Part shown: piece after piece, positions 54,848 through 64,000 of the stretch
How the letters are laid out: every line of letters begins with the position of its first letter
Numbering within the stretch: position 1 is the first letter of the stretch
DNA from: Gigantopelta aegis
Taxonomy: Eukaryota; Mollusca; Gastropoda; Neomphalida; Peltospiridae
Direction of reading: 5' to 3'
Length of the DNA stretch: 64,000 bases
Assembly (NCBI RefSeq): GCF_016097555.1
Contig: NC_054712.1
Span: forward strand, 46,589,071-46,653,070
Program-made: the position numbers and the translations under genes
The notes under the pieces: model-generated
The model's database searches: none
What the model was told of the DNA's origin: nothing
The model's input: the letters and a program-made list of their open reading frames with translations, nothing else

Positions 54848-55184
54848 ACCCATTTGGAACACCTCGGCCATCTGTAATTTGATTCGTACTCATACTTCAG
54901 CCAGGGTATTCCAAGTGGGCTTCTTTCTCACTACATGTACAGTTTTTGTTATTTACTCAACTTTTTTTTCTTTTTGTTGCAAAATGAAACCATGCTGACA
55001 AAAATTTGTTTTACATTTTGGAAAAAAGTTTAAATAATATTTGAGGGGAGGACTCTTAGGCTAGTGATATCTGCAGGCTAGTGGATTTTTATATGTATTA
55101 GTCGGCTGACCAGTAAAGGTTTGTTTTTTATGGCTCCACAGGCTTGGAACGTGATTGTTTCATATGCTGTTCCTTTTCAGTCCC

Positions 55185-55430
55185 CGACCGGTCGAACCAG
55201 AGAAGAGTATAGATCTTGTCTCCGTCCTTCTGTCTGTCCCTCATATAATTTTTCAACTTATTCTTCACAATGCCTCAAGATATTGAGTTGAACATTTGTG
55301 TATCTATAGAGCTTTTATCATATTACAGATTAAGTTTGATTTTCGTGGTTAATTAATCATTTTTCACAGAGTTATGGCCACTGAACAAACTCTAGATACA
55401 AACTTTTGTTGGACCCGGTAGGTGATATTT
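55185..55430. repeat. Dispersed repeat family G (copy 2)
   Basis: Matches 39800-40065 in several blocks (AATGCCTCAAGATATTGAG, ACAGATTAAGTTTGA, ACAGAGTTATGGCC, TTGTTGGACCCGGTAGG). Confidence 0.55.
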
Positions 55431-55455
55431 ATTGCTTAAATAGCAGTAGAATCCA

Positions 55456-55718
55456 GTGTTTTCGCCAAAAAGAATTTTTTGGGGTCTGACCCTATGGAAT
55501 TGAATGCAATCATAGTCTACATGGGGGATGGGGGAGGCCTCAACAAGAAAGAAAATGGGTTACATTTAGGGTTACTAAGGGTTAAGAAAATCATACATTA
55601 ATCATTTTAATGATAAGAATAATTAATTTATCAAAAGGTTAACTTAAAAAAATAAAATTCTTCAAAACAATTAGGGTATGGTGCCATACCCGTTTTACTC
55701 TCTGGCAGAAACCCCAGT
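55456..55718. mobile_element. MITE-like family F (copy 1)
   Basis: Ends TTTTCGCCAAAAAGAA and ACTCTCTGGCAGAAACC are inverted. Shares CCTATGGAATTGAATGCAA, GAAAGAAAATGGGTTAC and GGTATGGTGCCATACCCG with the copy at 61607-61848. Confidence 0.65.
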
Positions 55719-56879
55719 CTCAGAATGTTTGTTGTTCATGTTTTATGTTAAGAAACAGAAATAGTATTTAACCTCTGCAAAATGTTCTTATTTCCATACT
55801 AAATTTCATTAAAATGTGAATAAAAACCAAAATTAAAACAGAAACTGCTCTTTTGTTAAACCTGAAACTCGAAAACTAAACCAATGCCATATTTTATAAC
55901 TGCATCACACTAAATTGTGACTAATTATGATTTATCCCTGCACCCTTTCCTTTCCTTTTGTTTGGGGTTCCATTTAATTTAATTCTGTCCACCTTGACAT
56001 TCTGGTACTTGTTTTACCGCATACCTGTAATTTCCAATCAGCTTATATATTGGTGGAATATACTTATTTATTTTTGTATTTATTTCTTGTATTTTTGTTT
56101 TTGGTTTAACTTATTCTCAAACTTTGTTCATATCGAGTGGAAATTGTGCTCCTGTTTAGGTTTTAACCAAATTATATGATATATTATGGATGAACCCAAA
56201 ATTAAGGTGTCAAAATGTCTTGTCATTAACCGTAATGGTCCAAAACAAGTTATATATTTTTAAATCCTATTTTGTTTACATTGTCACATGATGATGATTG
56301 TGGGATTATTATCAAAATCCTTCAATTTCTCTATTTGAATTGTGGTTTGGTGATAAGACAACATAAGACCTATCATACCATCCATTGTGTCCTCTTTGGT
56401 TAAAAACGGTACAGATATATTTCCAATTTTGTTTCTTTTTTTGAACAACACAAATTATCAAACAGTTATTTCCTTCTTTCACTTCTGTGAGTAACAACCA
56501 CAGGTTATGACATAAAATCAGGAAGTAGCAATGAGTTGTCGTTCCTAGTCTAGACTGGTCTACACTGCTGGATTAAATTAATATAAAGAACCAAGCTACG
56601 ATTTCTACAGTTGATAGCCATAAATATCTTAAAATGTGTAGGTTTGTCTAGTCTGAGAGTAGCAGTTTTCTTACAGTCAATGTAGGAAGGATATATCATT
56701 ATGGGATGTGACGACTCCTCCTAATGGCAAAACAGTTGGTCATGGAAGCAGTCATGACCGTGTCAAAACATCCCTTTTACTCTGCCTTATGCAGAGATAC
56801 GATTTTAAAGTGATAAAAAGTCACCATTTTCAGTGTGATAAATATGTCACTTAATGTGAACAAAAAAGTATATGCTGTA

Positions 56880-57142
<263 letters not shown>

Positions 57143-57353
57143 CTACTTCTCTTTTTCTACCTCCTTCTCTCCTTCTTTTCCCACCTTCCTCCCTCTCTTG
57201 CGTAAAAAAATAAAATAAAAAAATAATAAAATAAAAACATTTAAAAAATCCCCGTTGTATCAAAATGTTGTGTTGCGAACGTGCTTTGTGAACTGGACAT
57301 GCGCTGAACCACATATCAAAGTAGGAGGAAAATATTGGCAAAGAACAGTAACG

Positions 57354-60300
57354 ATGGCTGCACATTTTAAGCATGTGCGAGTTTGCATCAGATATCTCAA
57401 TCAAACCTCTCGAGTAAGATGCCCATCATTTTGGACAAAACGCGTTTGAATGTGATGTGAAAAATCATTTCATATTTTTATTTCATAACCAATTACAATA
57501 TCAGTTACAAACAGTGAAGGTCATTTTGTAGTAGTCGGGTTCGAACCTGCGTTACCTGGTCACTTGTACCATGATTTCAACTAAAGTGTAATGTCGTCTT
57601 TCGGATTGGTGGGAGGGGGGTGGTAACATTGTCATATGGCATTTAGTTACTCATTGCAAACGATGTCTGTTTTTAATATTGTCATAGTGCAAAAAACCTT
57701 AGATACACATACATTACAGCATCCCCACCCCCCCCCCTTAAAAAATGTCATAACTAAATGAACTAAATATGATATAATGAAATATCATGTTAACACAGTT
57801 TTTGTTGAAATAACAAAATAAACTTTGATAGTTTTCAATGGGGATGGCATTGATAGTTTAGGATACAATGTATATTTGTTTCAGTGACAAAATTACAATT
57901 GTAACAATGTAGCAGAATTAATAGTACTTTTGACAATAAGCCTACACATTTTGGTAACAGCGACTAGTTTATTTGTCATCATTTATGCTCATTTAATTAA
58001 CTGTTAAATAAAGTTACCACTTTAATAAATATGTGCAATCTACTAGTTTTTAAGCATATTGTTAATTAATTATAATACGAAACATATTTGTGATTAATAT
58101 TTTGTGTAACATGTTTTTTGTTTTGTCTTTTTTAAGTTATCCAGTCGATGTTTACATCAACATGTATTTACAAAGCAATGCCTTCGAACAACAGGTTTTC
58201 AAAATCGACAGTTTTTGGTTTCACGTGTTCAGAATGCAGCCGTTATATGCAGTGTTGGCCCAATCAGACATGAAAGCAGTGCTCCAAAGGTAAGGATTGT
58301 GAACTGGGGTTGGGACGTAGCCCAGTGGTAAAGTGCTCGCTTTGACATTCAGTAGCCGATGATTAATAAATCAATGTCAGGGGTTTCCCTAGAGCGATAA
58401 GCCGACACGGCCCGTGCTCCCTTAGCCAGCCAAGTAAGCACCTTTATGTCTGGTAAGCGCCTTAACTGCAGGACTGTGTCGGCTTAATTTGTAACATGTA
58501 TACAAAACAATGGAGCTGTGATCCGTAACGTCATTCACCACACATTATCACACTTCCATTTGGTATCTCTTCAATTCTTTAGATGTTCACTTTGAGGTCC
58601 ATTGATCGCACCGTTTTAATTGTCGGCGGGCTTGTGCTGGTCACGTGGTACAGGTTATCCCAAGGGCTGAGTTCAGCCAGACCGAGCGTAAAAACAAAAC
58701 GTTCGCTACACTGGTTTGTGTGCTTCACGTTAAACTAAATGGACATGACAGACACCAATCAAATAGTTTGCGAACCTTAGGAAGAACGTTCGTTGGCTGA
58801 ACTGAGGAAAGCTCTTGGCGTAATATACGTCACGCTTCAGAGTCAGCTGACACCCACGTGTCAAGAGACATCGTTGCGGACATTAAACAGTACAGTTACA
58901 CAGAAGTAAATCTTCATGTAAATTTGTAGAAAAGCAATAGTTGTTTGCATCAATGAATACCTAACTGCAGTTTCGGTTATTTCCTTTGTCTTTGTTAATT
59001 TTGTACCTATGGTCGTGAGCACGCATGCAGATCGTGATCGCGGGAAATGAACATGCAGTATTTATACAAATTGCAGTTACACGTACACTGAATTAGTTTA
59101 CAATAATCATATTTGTTAGATAATGCTTGATATATATTTGTAAAACTGTGAGGTGACATTTAATAAGTTGGTTGGATTTTAAAAAGACCGTAAAATGTTA
59201 TTTTATTACCTTTTTTTTCTTTTTTTATAAATGAATATACTGTGACATCAGCATTCTTAGCTTAGGTATTTTACAAGCAGAAATCACAAGCATTTAACAT
59301 GACACTGAAATCAACAGCAACAACATGGCCCAAATTATGAAATTGTTGGGGGTGGGGAATTGATGGGGTTTTTTTTTTTTTAAAGTTTTTTAAAGGAATT
59401 CCCCACCCAAACCATAACAGACCCTCCCCAACATCTGTTGTTTTCCTCAACTCACAAGTGAATATCGCTGACCTTGACCTGTAAAGCGAGAACCGAGACT
59501 CGTCGGTGAATAACCCACGTTTCCAATGGGCCAGCCAGAATTGCCGTCTCTGTAGCCATCTATCAGTTACAGAGGTGTGAAAGACGTATGCCTCTATCTT
59601 GACGTGGCAACGTAACGCGTGGACATCCTCTCCTGGGACAGTTAGCTAATCTTCCTGTGGCTTTGAGACGCCCAACTAAATGAGTTATTATTGACTCATA
59701 TACCCCAAATTGCTGGGTGATGCAACGTTGCAATTGCCCCTGCATAATTAGAACAATAGCCCAAACACTATGAACTTGTAACATTTGCTGCATTTAGCTT
59801 TTCAATCGTGTTGAATTGAAATGTTGTGCACTCGAAGTGTACTGTTCAAAACTTTGGTTTGGTATGGTGTTCAAGTCCATAGCACACGGTAGTGGCCCAA
59901 ATGCACGCTTTCTTGACAAATCGGTAAAAAGCTTGCAGCTTTTACATGCTAATGGTAGACCCAATTTAACCAAAGATTGTTTAGACAGTACAATGAGGTA
60001 GCTATGTGTCAAATGACTGAAATGTTACTACATGTGGTATACGGATCAAAAAGTTATATTACCAAAACTGAACTTGAATTTGTTTTTTTCGTCTGTATAA
60101 AAATAAAAAAAAACCTAGAAGAGAAACAATTTGCATAAAACATTTGGTAATATTTGGTGTTTTAAAAAAAATTAGTCTTTTTAAAAGATGCTTGAACATA
60201 GCAGTTTTGTTATCTTGACAACTTTTCCATATTTTGTCATAATTTGACATATTTCTCTTTTGTTTGCTCAGGAAGGACTTGACCTGGCGCCACCAACAGA

Positions 60301-63300
60301 CTACATTCCCGAGCCGCCCCCACTCCCCGAGATTCCCGAAATTGTGCAGACCCTGAACGCGCTCGGGGAGCCCACTCTTCAGAGTGTAGGACTGGGCAAT
60401 TACTGGCCGTCCGGGTTGTTACAGCAAGCCTTGGAATTTCTACACGTCAACATGGACTTGCCTTGGTGGGGAGCCATTATCGCAGGTGATGGTCACGTTT
60501 GACAGGCATCCAAATCAGCAATGGTTAACCACAAAATACAGGCCTGGTAACGGGCCTCACTACCATTTCGTATCATGTTTATGTCCCTCATGAAATCATT
60601 TTCATTGTTGCTCACAAAGGCTCGTTTAATATCCTATAAATGTTGCCGTCACTGATGATCAGTAAGTGATGAAGGTGTATGTAGTAGGCCTTTTTAAAAA
60701 AGAAAATAAAAAATTGATATTTTTCTGTTTGGTTTTTGGGGACAGATAAACATGCTTCAAAAATTTGCATTTGAAGGGCAAGGCTTTGTTAGTAAATTTG
60801 TATGCAAACCAGGGAAAAGTTTGTTAGTCAGTTGAAAATTGATGAGCATCTACTGTTTAATGTTTTAAAATAGTGTAGCGATCTCTAAAACTTGGGGGCG
60901 GGATGTAGCCCAGTGGTAAAGCATTTGCTTGATGCGCGGTCGGTCTGGGATCGATCCCCATCGGTGGGCCCATTAGGCTATTTCTCGTTGTAGCCAGTGC
61001 ACCACGACTGGTATATCAAAGGCCGTGGTATGTACTACCCTGTCTGTGGGATGGTGCATATAAAAGAACCTTTTCTGCTGATCGAAAAGAGTAGCCCATG
61101 AAGTGGCAACAGCAGGTTTCCTTTCTCTATCTGTGTGGTCCTTAACCATATATCTGATGCCATATAACCGTAAATAAAATGTGTTGAGTGCATCGTTAAA
61201 TAAAACATTTCTTTCTTTTTCTTTCTTTCTAAAACTTGTGTAGCGAATAGTGACTCGATACTGAACAAAATGTTTCTTGCAAACACATAGATAGTTGCAG
61301 TGGTTGCTGCTGGGGAGCTTCAAAACCCGTACACATACAACACTATATGTGTGCACTGTTCTATTGTTGACAGTAATTCTTATAATCTGTTATTGTGAAA
61401 CACTCTGAAATTGTTTCCTTTTACAGCAACCATCACATTGCGAATTTTGATGTTTCCACTGGTTATAAAGTCTCAGAGAAATGCTGCAAATATGGCAAAC
61501 CACATGCCAATAATAACTCGCATGCAAGAGCGTTTTTCGCAAGCCAGAATGAGTGGAGATCACATAGAAGGTATGTAATTCACGGCTTTAGATTTCACTA
61601 ATCAGTGTTTCTGCCAGAAAGAAAGTGTTGGGTATGGTGCTATGGAATTGAATGCAACCACAGTCAGCAGGGGGTATGAGAGGCCTCCCCCAGAAAGAAA
61701 ATGGGTTACGGGGTTAGGGTTAAAAAAATCATACAGTAATGATTAGAGTACTGAATTTTGTCCAACGGTCAACTTTAAAAAATATATATACAAAATAATT
61801 TTGGTATGGCACCATACCCATTTTACCTTCTGGCAAAAACCCTGCTAATTTGAGTACAATGGGGACTTTTGTCTTTTTGAGTGCAGGTAGGTCGTTTTAG
61901 TTCAGTACTGTCATTAACAGCTGCTGGAGAATTGTCAATATTCAGAAATGTATTTCAAGTTATTTTAATGTAATTACACTTAACATTTGAGTGGTTTTGA
62001 GGTGAAATATTTTGAGGTCAGCATGTTTGTACTTAAGTGGGGCATGATTATTTTTTTGAGGTCAGCATGTTTGTACTTAAGTGGGGCATGATTATTTTGG
62101 GCACAATGTTTATCACCTCGACTTTGACGCAATCTAAAGCCCTCAAAATACTGAATTCATTAAAGTTTATTACAAGGTAAATGCCAAGTACAAAATGTTA
62201 CAAAATTGTATTTTTTTCTCATTGGAATTGTTTCTACAGCTACCCAACATGTTATGATTTGCATGCTCTTCAGTTGAACTTTTCATATTTCATTAAGTGT
62301 AAAATACATTATATTTCTGGTTTTAATGGAACTAATGAAGCAGGACGACAACACCTCAGCACATAGTTCAGTCAGGTGTCATCATATAATGACTGTTCTG
62401 TTCAGTAGGTACTGGGTTTGCACAGAAATAAATTGAAATGAAATGAGGAAAAGTTAGTTTGTTTTGTTTAACAACACCACTAGAGCACATTCATTGCTTA
62501 ATCATCGTCTATTGGATGTCAAACATTTGAGAGTTCGCATTGAGACATAACGGTCCTCGGTAGACCTATTAATTTTTTTTTTATCCCATTCCAACCAATG
62601 GTATATTGTAAGCCACAGTATGTACTATCCGTCTATCATTTTTTGTTAATCAAAATATGGCGAGTTGCAGTTTTCTCTCTTACTGAGTAAATGTGCTGGA
62701 ATGTTGTTAACTAGATAATAATTATTATATTATTACTGTCCTTTTTCATTGCCAGCTAGGGATCATTTATATTCAATTCTCCACAGAAAGGACAGCACAT
62801 ACCACAAACTTTGTTTTAACATTGATGCAGTGCTAGATAGAAATGATTTATCACTGAGAATGAATGAGGCAGGCATTTACCAGAGAGTGGCATTCCACTG
62901 TGCCAGACGGGGCGGGATGTAGCCCATTGGTACAGCGCTCACTCGATGCACGGTCGGTGTGGGATCGATCCCAGTCAGTGGTCCCATTGGGCTATTTCTC
63001 GTTCTAGCCATTGCACCACGATTGGTGTAACAAAGGCTGTGGTATGTGCTATCCTGTCTATGGGATGGTGCATATAAAAGATCCCTTGCTGCTAATCGAA
63101 AAGAGTAGCCCATGAAGTGGCGACAGCGGGTTTTCTCTCTCTCAATATCTGTGTGGTCCTTAACCATATGTCTGATGCCATATAACCGTAAATAAAATGT
63201 GTTGAGTGCGTTGTTAAATAAAACATTTCCTTCCTTCCATTACCCACTTAAAATATATTATTAAATCTAGTGCTTGTCAGTTATTTAATTAATTATTCAA

Positions 63301-63618
63301 GTTTGTGTGTTTGCCAGTCAGTTAATTATGCAAATTTGTGTGTTAGCCATTCAATCAATTAATTATTCAACTATGACTGTTAGTCGGTTAATTAATTAAT
63401 TATTCAAGTATGTGTTTTAGTCAGTTATAAGTAATTAATTATTCAACTCTTGTATGTTTGTCAGTAAATTAATTAATAGTGCAAATTTTGTGTGTTAGCC
63501 CATCAATTAATTATACAAATTTGTGTTTTTAGCTGCCAGAACAGGAACAGAGTTGATGACTTACATGCAGAAAAATGATGTCAAAGTGATGAGAAATTTC
63601 CTTGTGCCATTGGCTCAG
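57354..63618 (+). CDS. OXA1L: OXA1L, mitochondrial inner-membrane insertase, N-terminal part (continues past window)
   Basis: Member of the YidC/Oxa1/Alb3 family that inserts mitochondrially made proteins into the inner membrane. Exons: 57354-57413, 58137-58289, 60272-60485, 61427-61570, 63533-63618; all GT-AG and in phase, about 220 codons so far. Residues 1-71 are rich in R, H, S and T with hardly any acidic residue (MAAHFKHVRVCIRYLNQTSR, then the exon 2 arginines), as in a mitochondrial presequence. A proline-rich spacer (PPTDYIPEPPPLPEIPE) is followed by the family region LGNYWPSGLLQQALEFLHV and the first membrane segment (LPWWGAIIAATITLRILMFP). Next come LVIKSQRNAANMANHMP and the loop RMSGDHIEAARTGTELMTYM. 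Human OXA1L has [20 protein letters not shown] at the same place. The next exons lie beyond 64000. Confidence 0.95.
58305..58380 (+). mobile_element. SINE with large internal deletion
   Basis: The head GGGACGTAGCCCAGTGGTAA, then AGTGCTCGCTTTGACATTC, jumps directly to the family B ending (CAGTAGCCGATGATTAATAA). It sits 16 bases after the OXA1L exon 2 donor. Confidence 0.75.
58662..58815. repeat. Inverted repeat, GAGTTCAGCCAGACCGAGCG arms
   Basis: CTGAGTTCAGCCAGACCGAG on the left and CGTTCGTTGGCTGAACTGAG on the right form imperfect arms about 100 bases apart, probably a short MITE in OXA1L intron 2. Confidence 0.5.
59458..59793 (-). pseudogene. Tc1-like transposase fragment, internally deleted
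   Basis: The minus strand gives ITQQFGVYESIITHLVGRLK and GRLANCPRRGCPRVTL (helix-turn-helix and GRPR-like linker). After a deletion it continues in another frame with QFWLAHWKRGLFTDESRFSL, the region of the first catalytic aspartate. It is a different Tc1 lineage from 15911-17238. No inverted ends were found. Confidence 0.75.
60895..61227 (+). mobile_element. SINE family A, full-length
   Basis: Head GGGGCGGGATGTAGCCCAG, GGGATCGATCCCC, body, AAATAAAACATTTCTTTC tail. Perfect 11-bp target duplication TCTAAAACTTG (60884-60894 and 61228-61238). In OXA1L intron 3, sense. Confidence 0.93.
61607..61848. mobile_element. MITE-like family F (copy 2)
   Basis: GTTTCTGCCAGAAAGAAAG on the left and CCTTCTGGCAAAAACC on the right form inverted ends, with internal GCTATGGAATTGAATGCAA, GAAAGAAAATGGGTTAC and GGTATGGCACCATACCC shared with 55456-55718. 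Confidence 0.7.
62020..62100. repeat. Two-copy 39-bp tandem repeat
   Basis: TTTGAGGTCAGCATGTTTGT, ACTTAAGTGGGGCATGATTA appears twice head to tail in OXA1L intron 4. Confidence 0.9.
62457..62560 (-). mobile_element. SINE family B 3' end, minus strand
   Basis: TTTGTTTAACAACACCACTAG, AGAGCACATTC, CGTCTATTGGATGTCAAACA. Followed at 62570-62715 by a short sense fragment with CCTCGGTAGACCTATTAA and CCATTCCAACCAATGG, a degraded second SINE. Confidence 0.75.
62909..63239 (+). mobile_element. SINE family A, full-length
   Basis: GGGGCGGGATGTAGCCCATT head, GGGATCGATCCCA, body, AAATAAAACATTTCC tail. In OXA1L intron 4, sense, about 30 bases before the tandem array that leads to exon 5. Confidence 0.9.
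63268..63536 (+). repeat. About 37-bp tandem array ending on the OXA1L exon 5 acceptor, seven units
   Basis: Units of the form TTAATTAATTATTCAA, TTTGTGTGTTAG, CCAGTCAA. The last unit ends TTTGTGTTTTTAG/CTGCCAG, the real acceptor (AG at 63531-63532) and exon start; the upstream units have TTAG/CCAG at the same place. Confidence 0.85.
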
Positions 63619-63756
63619 GTTTGATTTTATTTTGTTTAGTGTGTGTGTTGTCTTGTTTGCAGGGAAACTGCACATTCAAATCCTTTGTAGCTGTTTGTAG
63701 GTGTAGCGTGTGTGTTTATAATTATCTCCCTTGGTGTCTAGACTAAAGGTTGAAAT

Positions 63757-63996
63757 ATCCTCGGTGGTGTCGTGGTTAGGCCATCAGACATAAGGCTGGT
63801 AGGTACAAGCTTTGCAGCCTGGTACCAGTTCCCACCCAGAGCGCGGTTTATGGACTCTATGGGTAGGTGTAAGACCACTACACCCTCTTCTTGCTCACTA
63901 ACCACAAACAACTAACCCACTGTCCTGGACACATAGCTGAGATGTGTGCTCATGACAGCGTGCTTGAACCTTAATTGGATATAAGCACACACAAAA
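63757..63996 (+). mobile_element. SINE family D
   Basis: The head CCTCGGTGGTGTCGTGGTTA, GGCCATCAG is shared with family C; the body is different (CTGGTACCAGTTCCCACCC, GACTCTATGGGTAGGTGTAA, ACCACAAACAACTAACCC). It ends TTAATTGGATATAAGCACAC plus an A run at the window edge. The same ending occurs at 44991-45014. Confidence 0.8.
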
Positions 63997-64000
63997 AAAT

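Noticed and set aside
60973-61356. 127-codon minus frame and similar frames at 22027-22365, 38877-39293 and 62877-63167
   Set aside because: All are reverse-strand readings of SINE family A (recurring [20 protein letters not shown]).

Overview
This is a stretch of invertebrate nuclear DNA, most likely from a mollusc and probably a gastropod. It is AT-rich and dense in microsatellites. Its genes are cut into small exons by repeat-filled introns, and it is littered with copies of tRNA-headed SINEs. The mollusc assignment is an inference from the SINE sequences and the protein similarities; no species can be named from the sequence alone.

Three protein-coding genes can be assembled exon by exon. 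(1) Plus strand, 9834-41144: DIS3 (RRP44), the catalytic subunit of the RNA exosome, complete in 23 coding exons (949 codons, every junction in phase). (2) Minus strand, 47597-53744: CHMP1A, an ESCRT-III subunit, in seven recognisable exons. It is complete except perhaps for the first few codons and includes a last coding exon of only seven codons. (3) Plus strand, 57354 to beyond the window: OXA1L, the mitochondrial inner-membrane insertase, of which the first five coding exons are present. DIS3 and CHMP1A converge; CHMP1A and OXA1L diverge. The genes do not form a pathway (RNA decay, membrane scission, mitochondrial protein insertion).

Layout: 1-9833 is gene-free and holds microsatellites, SINEs, a three-level nest of mobile elements (6704-8139) and two LINE fragments. 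9834-41144 is DIS3 with its repeat-rich introns. 41145-47596 is the convergent spacer. 47597-53744 is CHMP1A with a Tigger-like transposon in one intron. 53745-57353 is the divergent spacer, ending in a 48-bp-arm hairpin and a long CT tract just upstream of OXA1L. The rest is OXA1L.

The most unusual signal is that tandem repeat arrays are anchored on splice sites. In DIS3, three arrays (exons 9, 18 and 19) are tandem copies of the exon's own last bases plus its 5' splice site. Two (exons 4 and 14) end on, or copy, a 3' splice site, and one more lies directly before exon 20. A further acceptor-anchored array precedes OXA1L exon 5. Separately, a SINE has inserted across the exon 5 acceptor of DIS3. 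Its target-site duplication contains the splice site, so the working pyrimidine tract is now the SINE tail; exon 8 has a similar arrangement. SINEs in DIS3 are almost all in the sense orientation.
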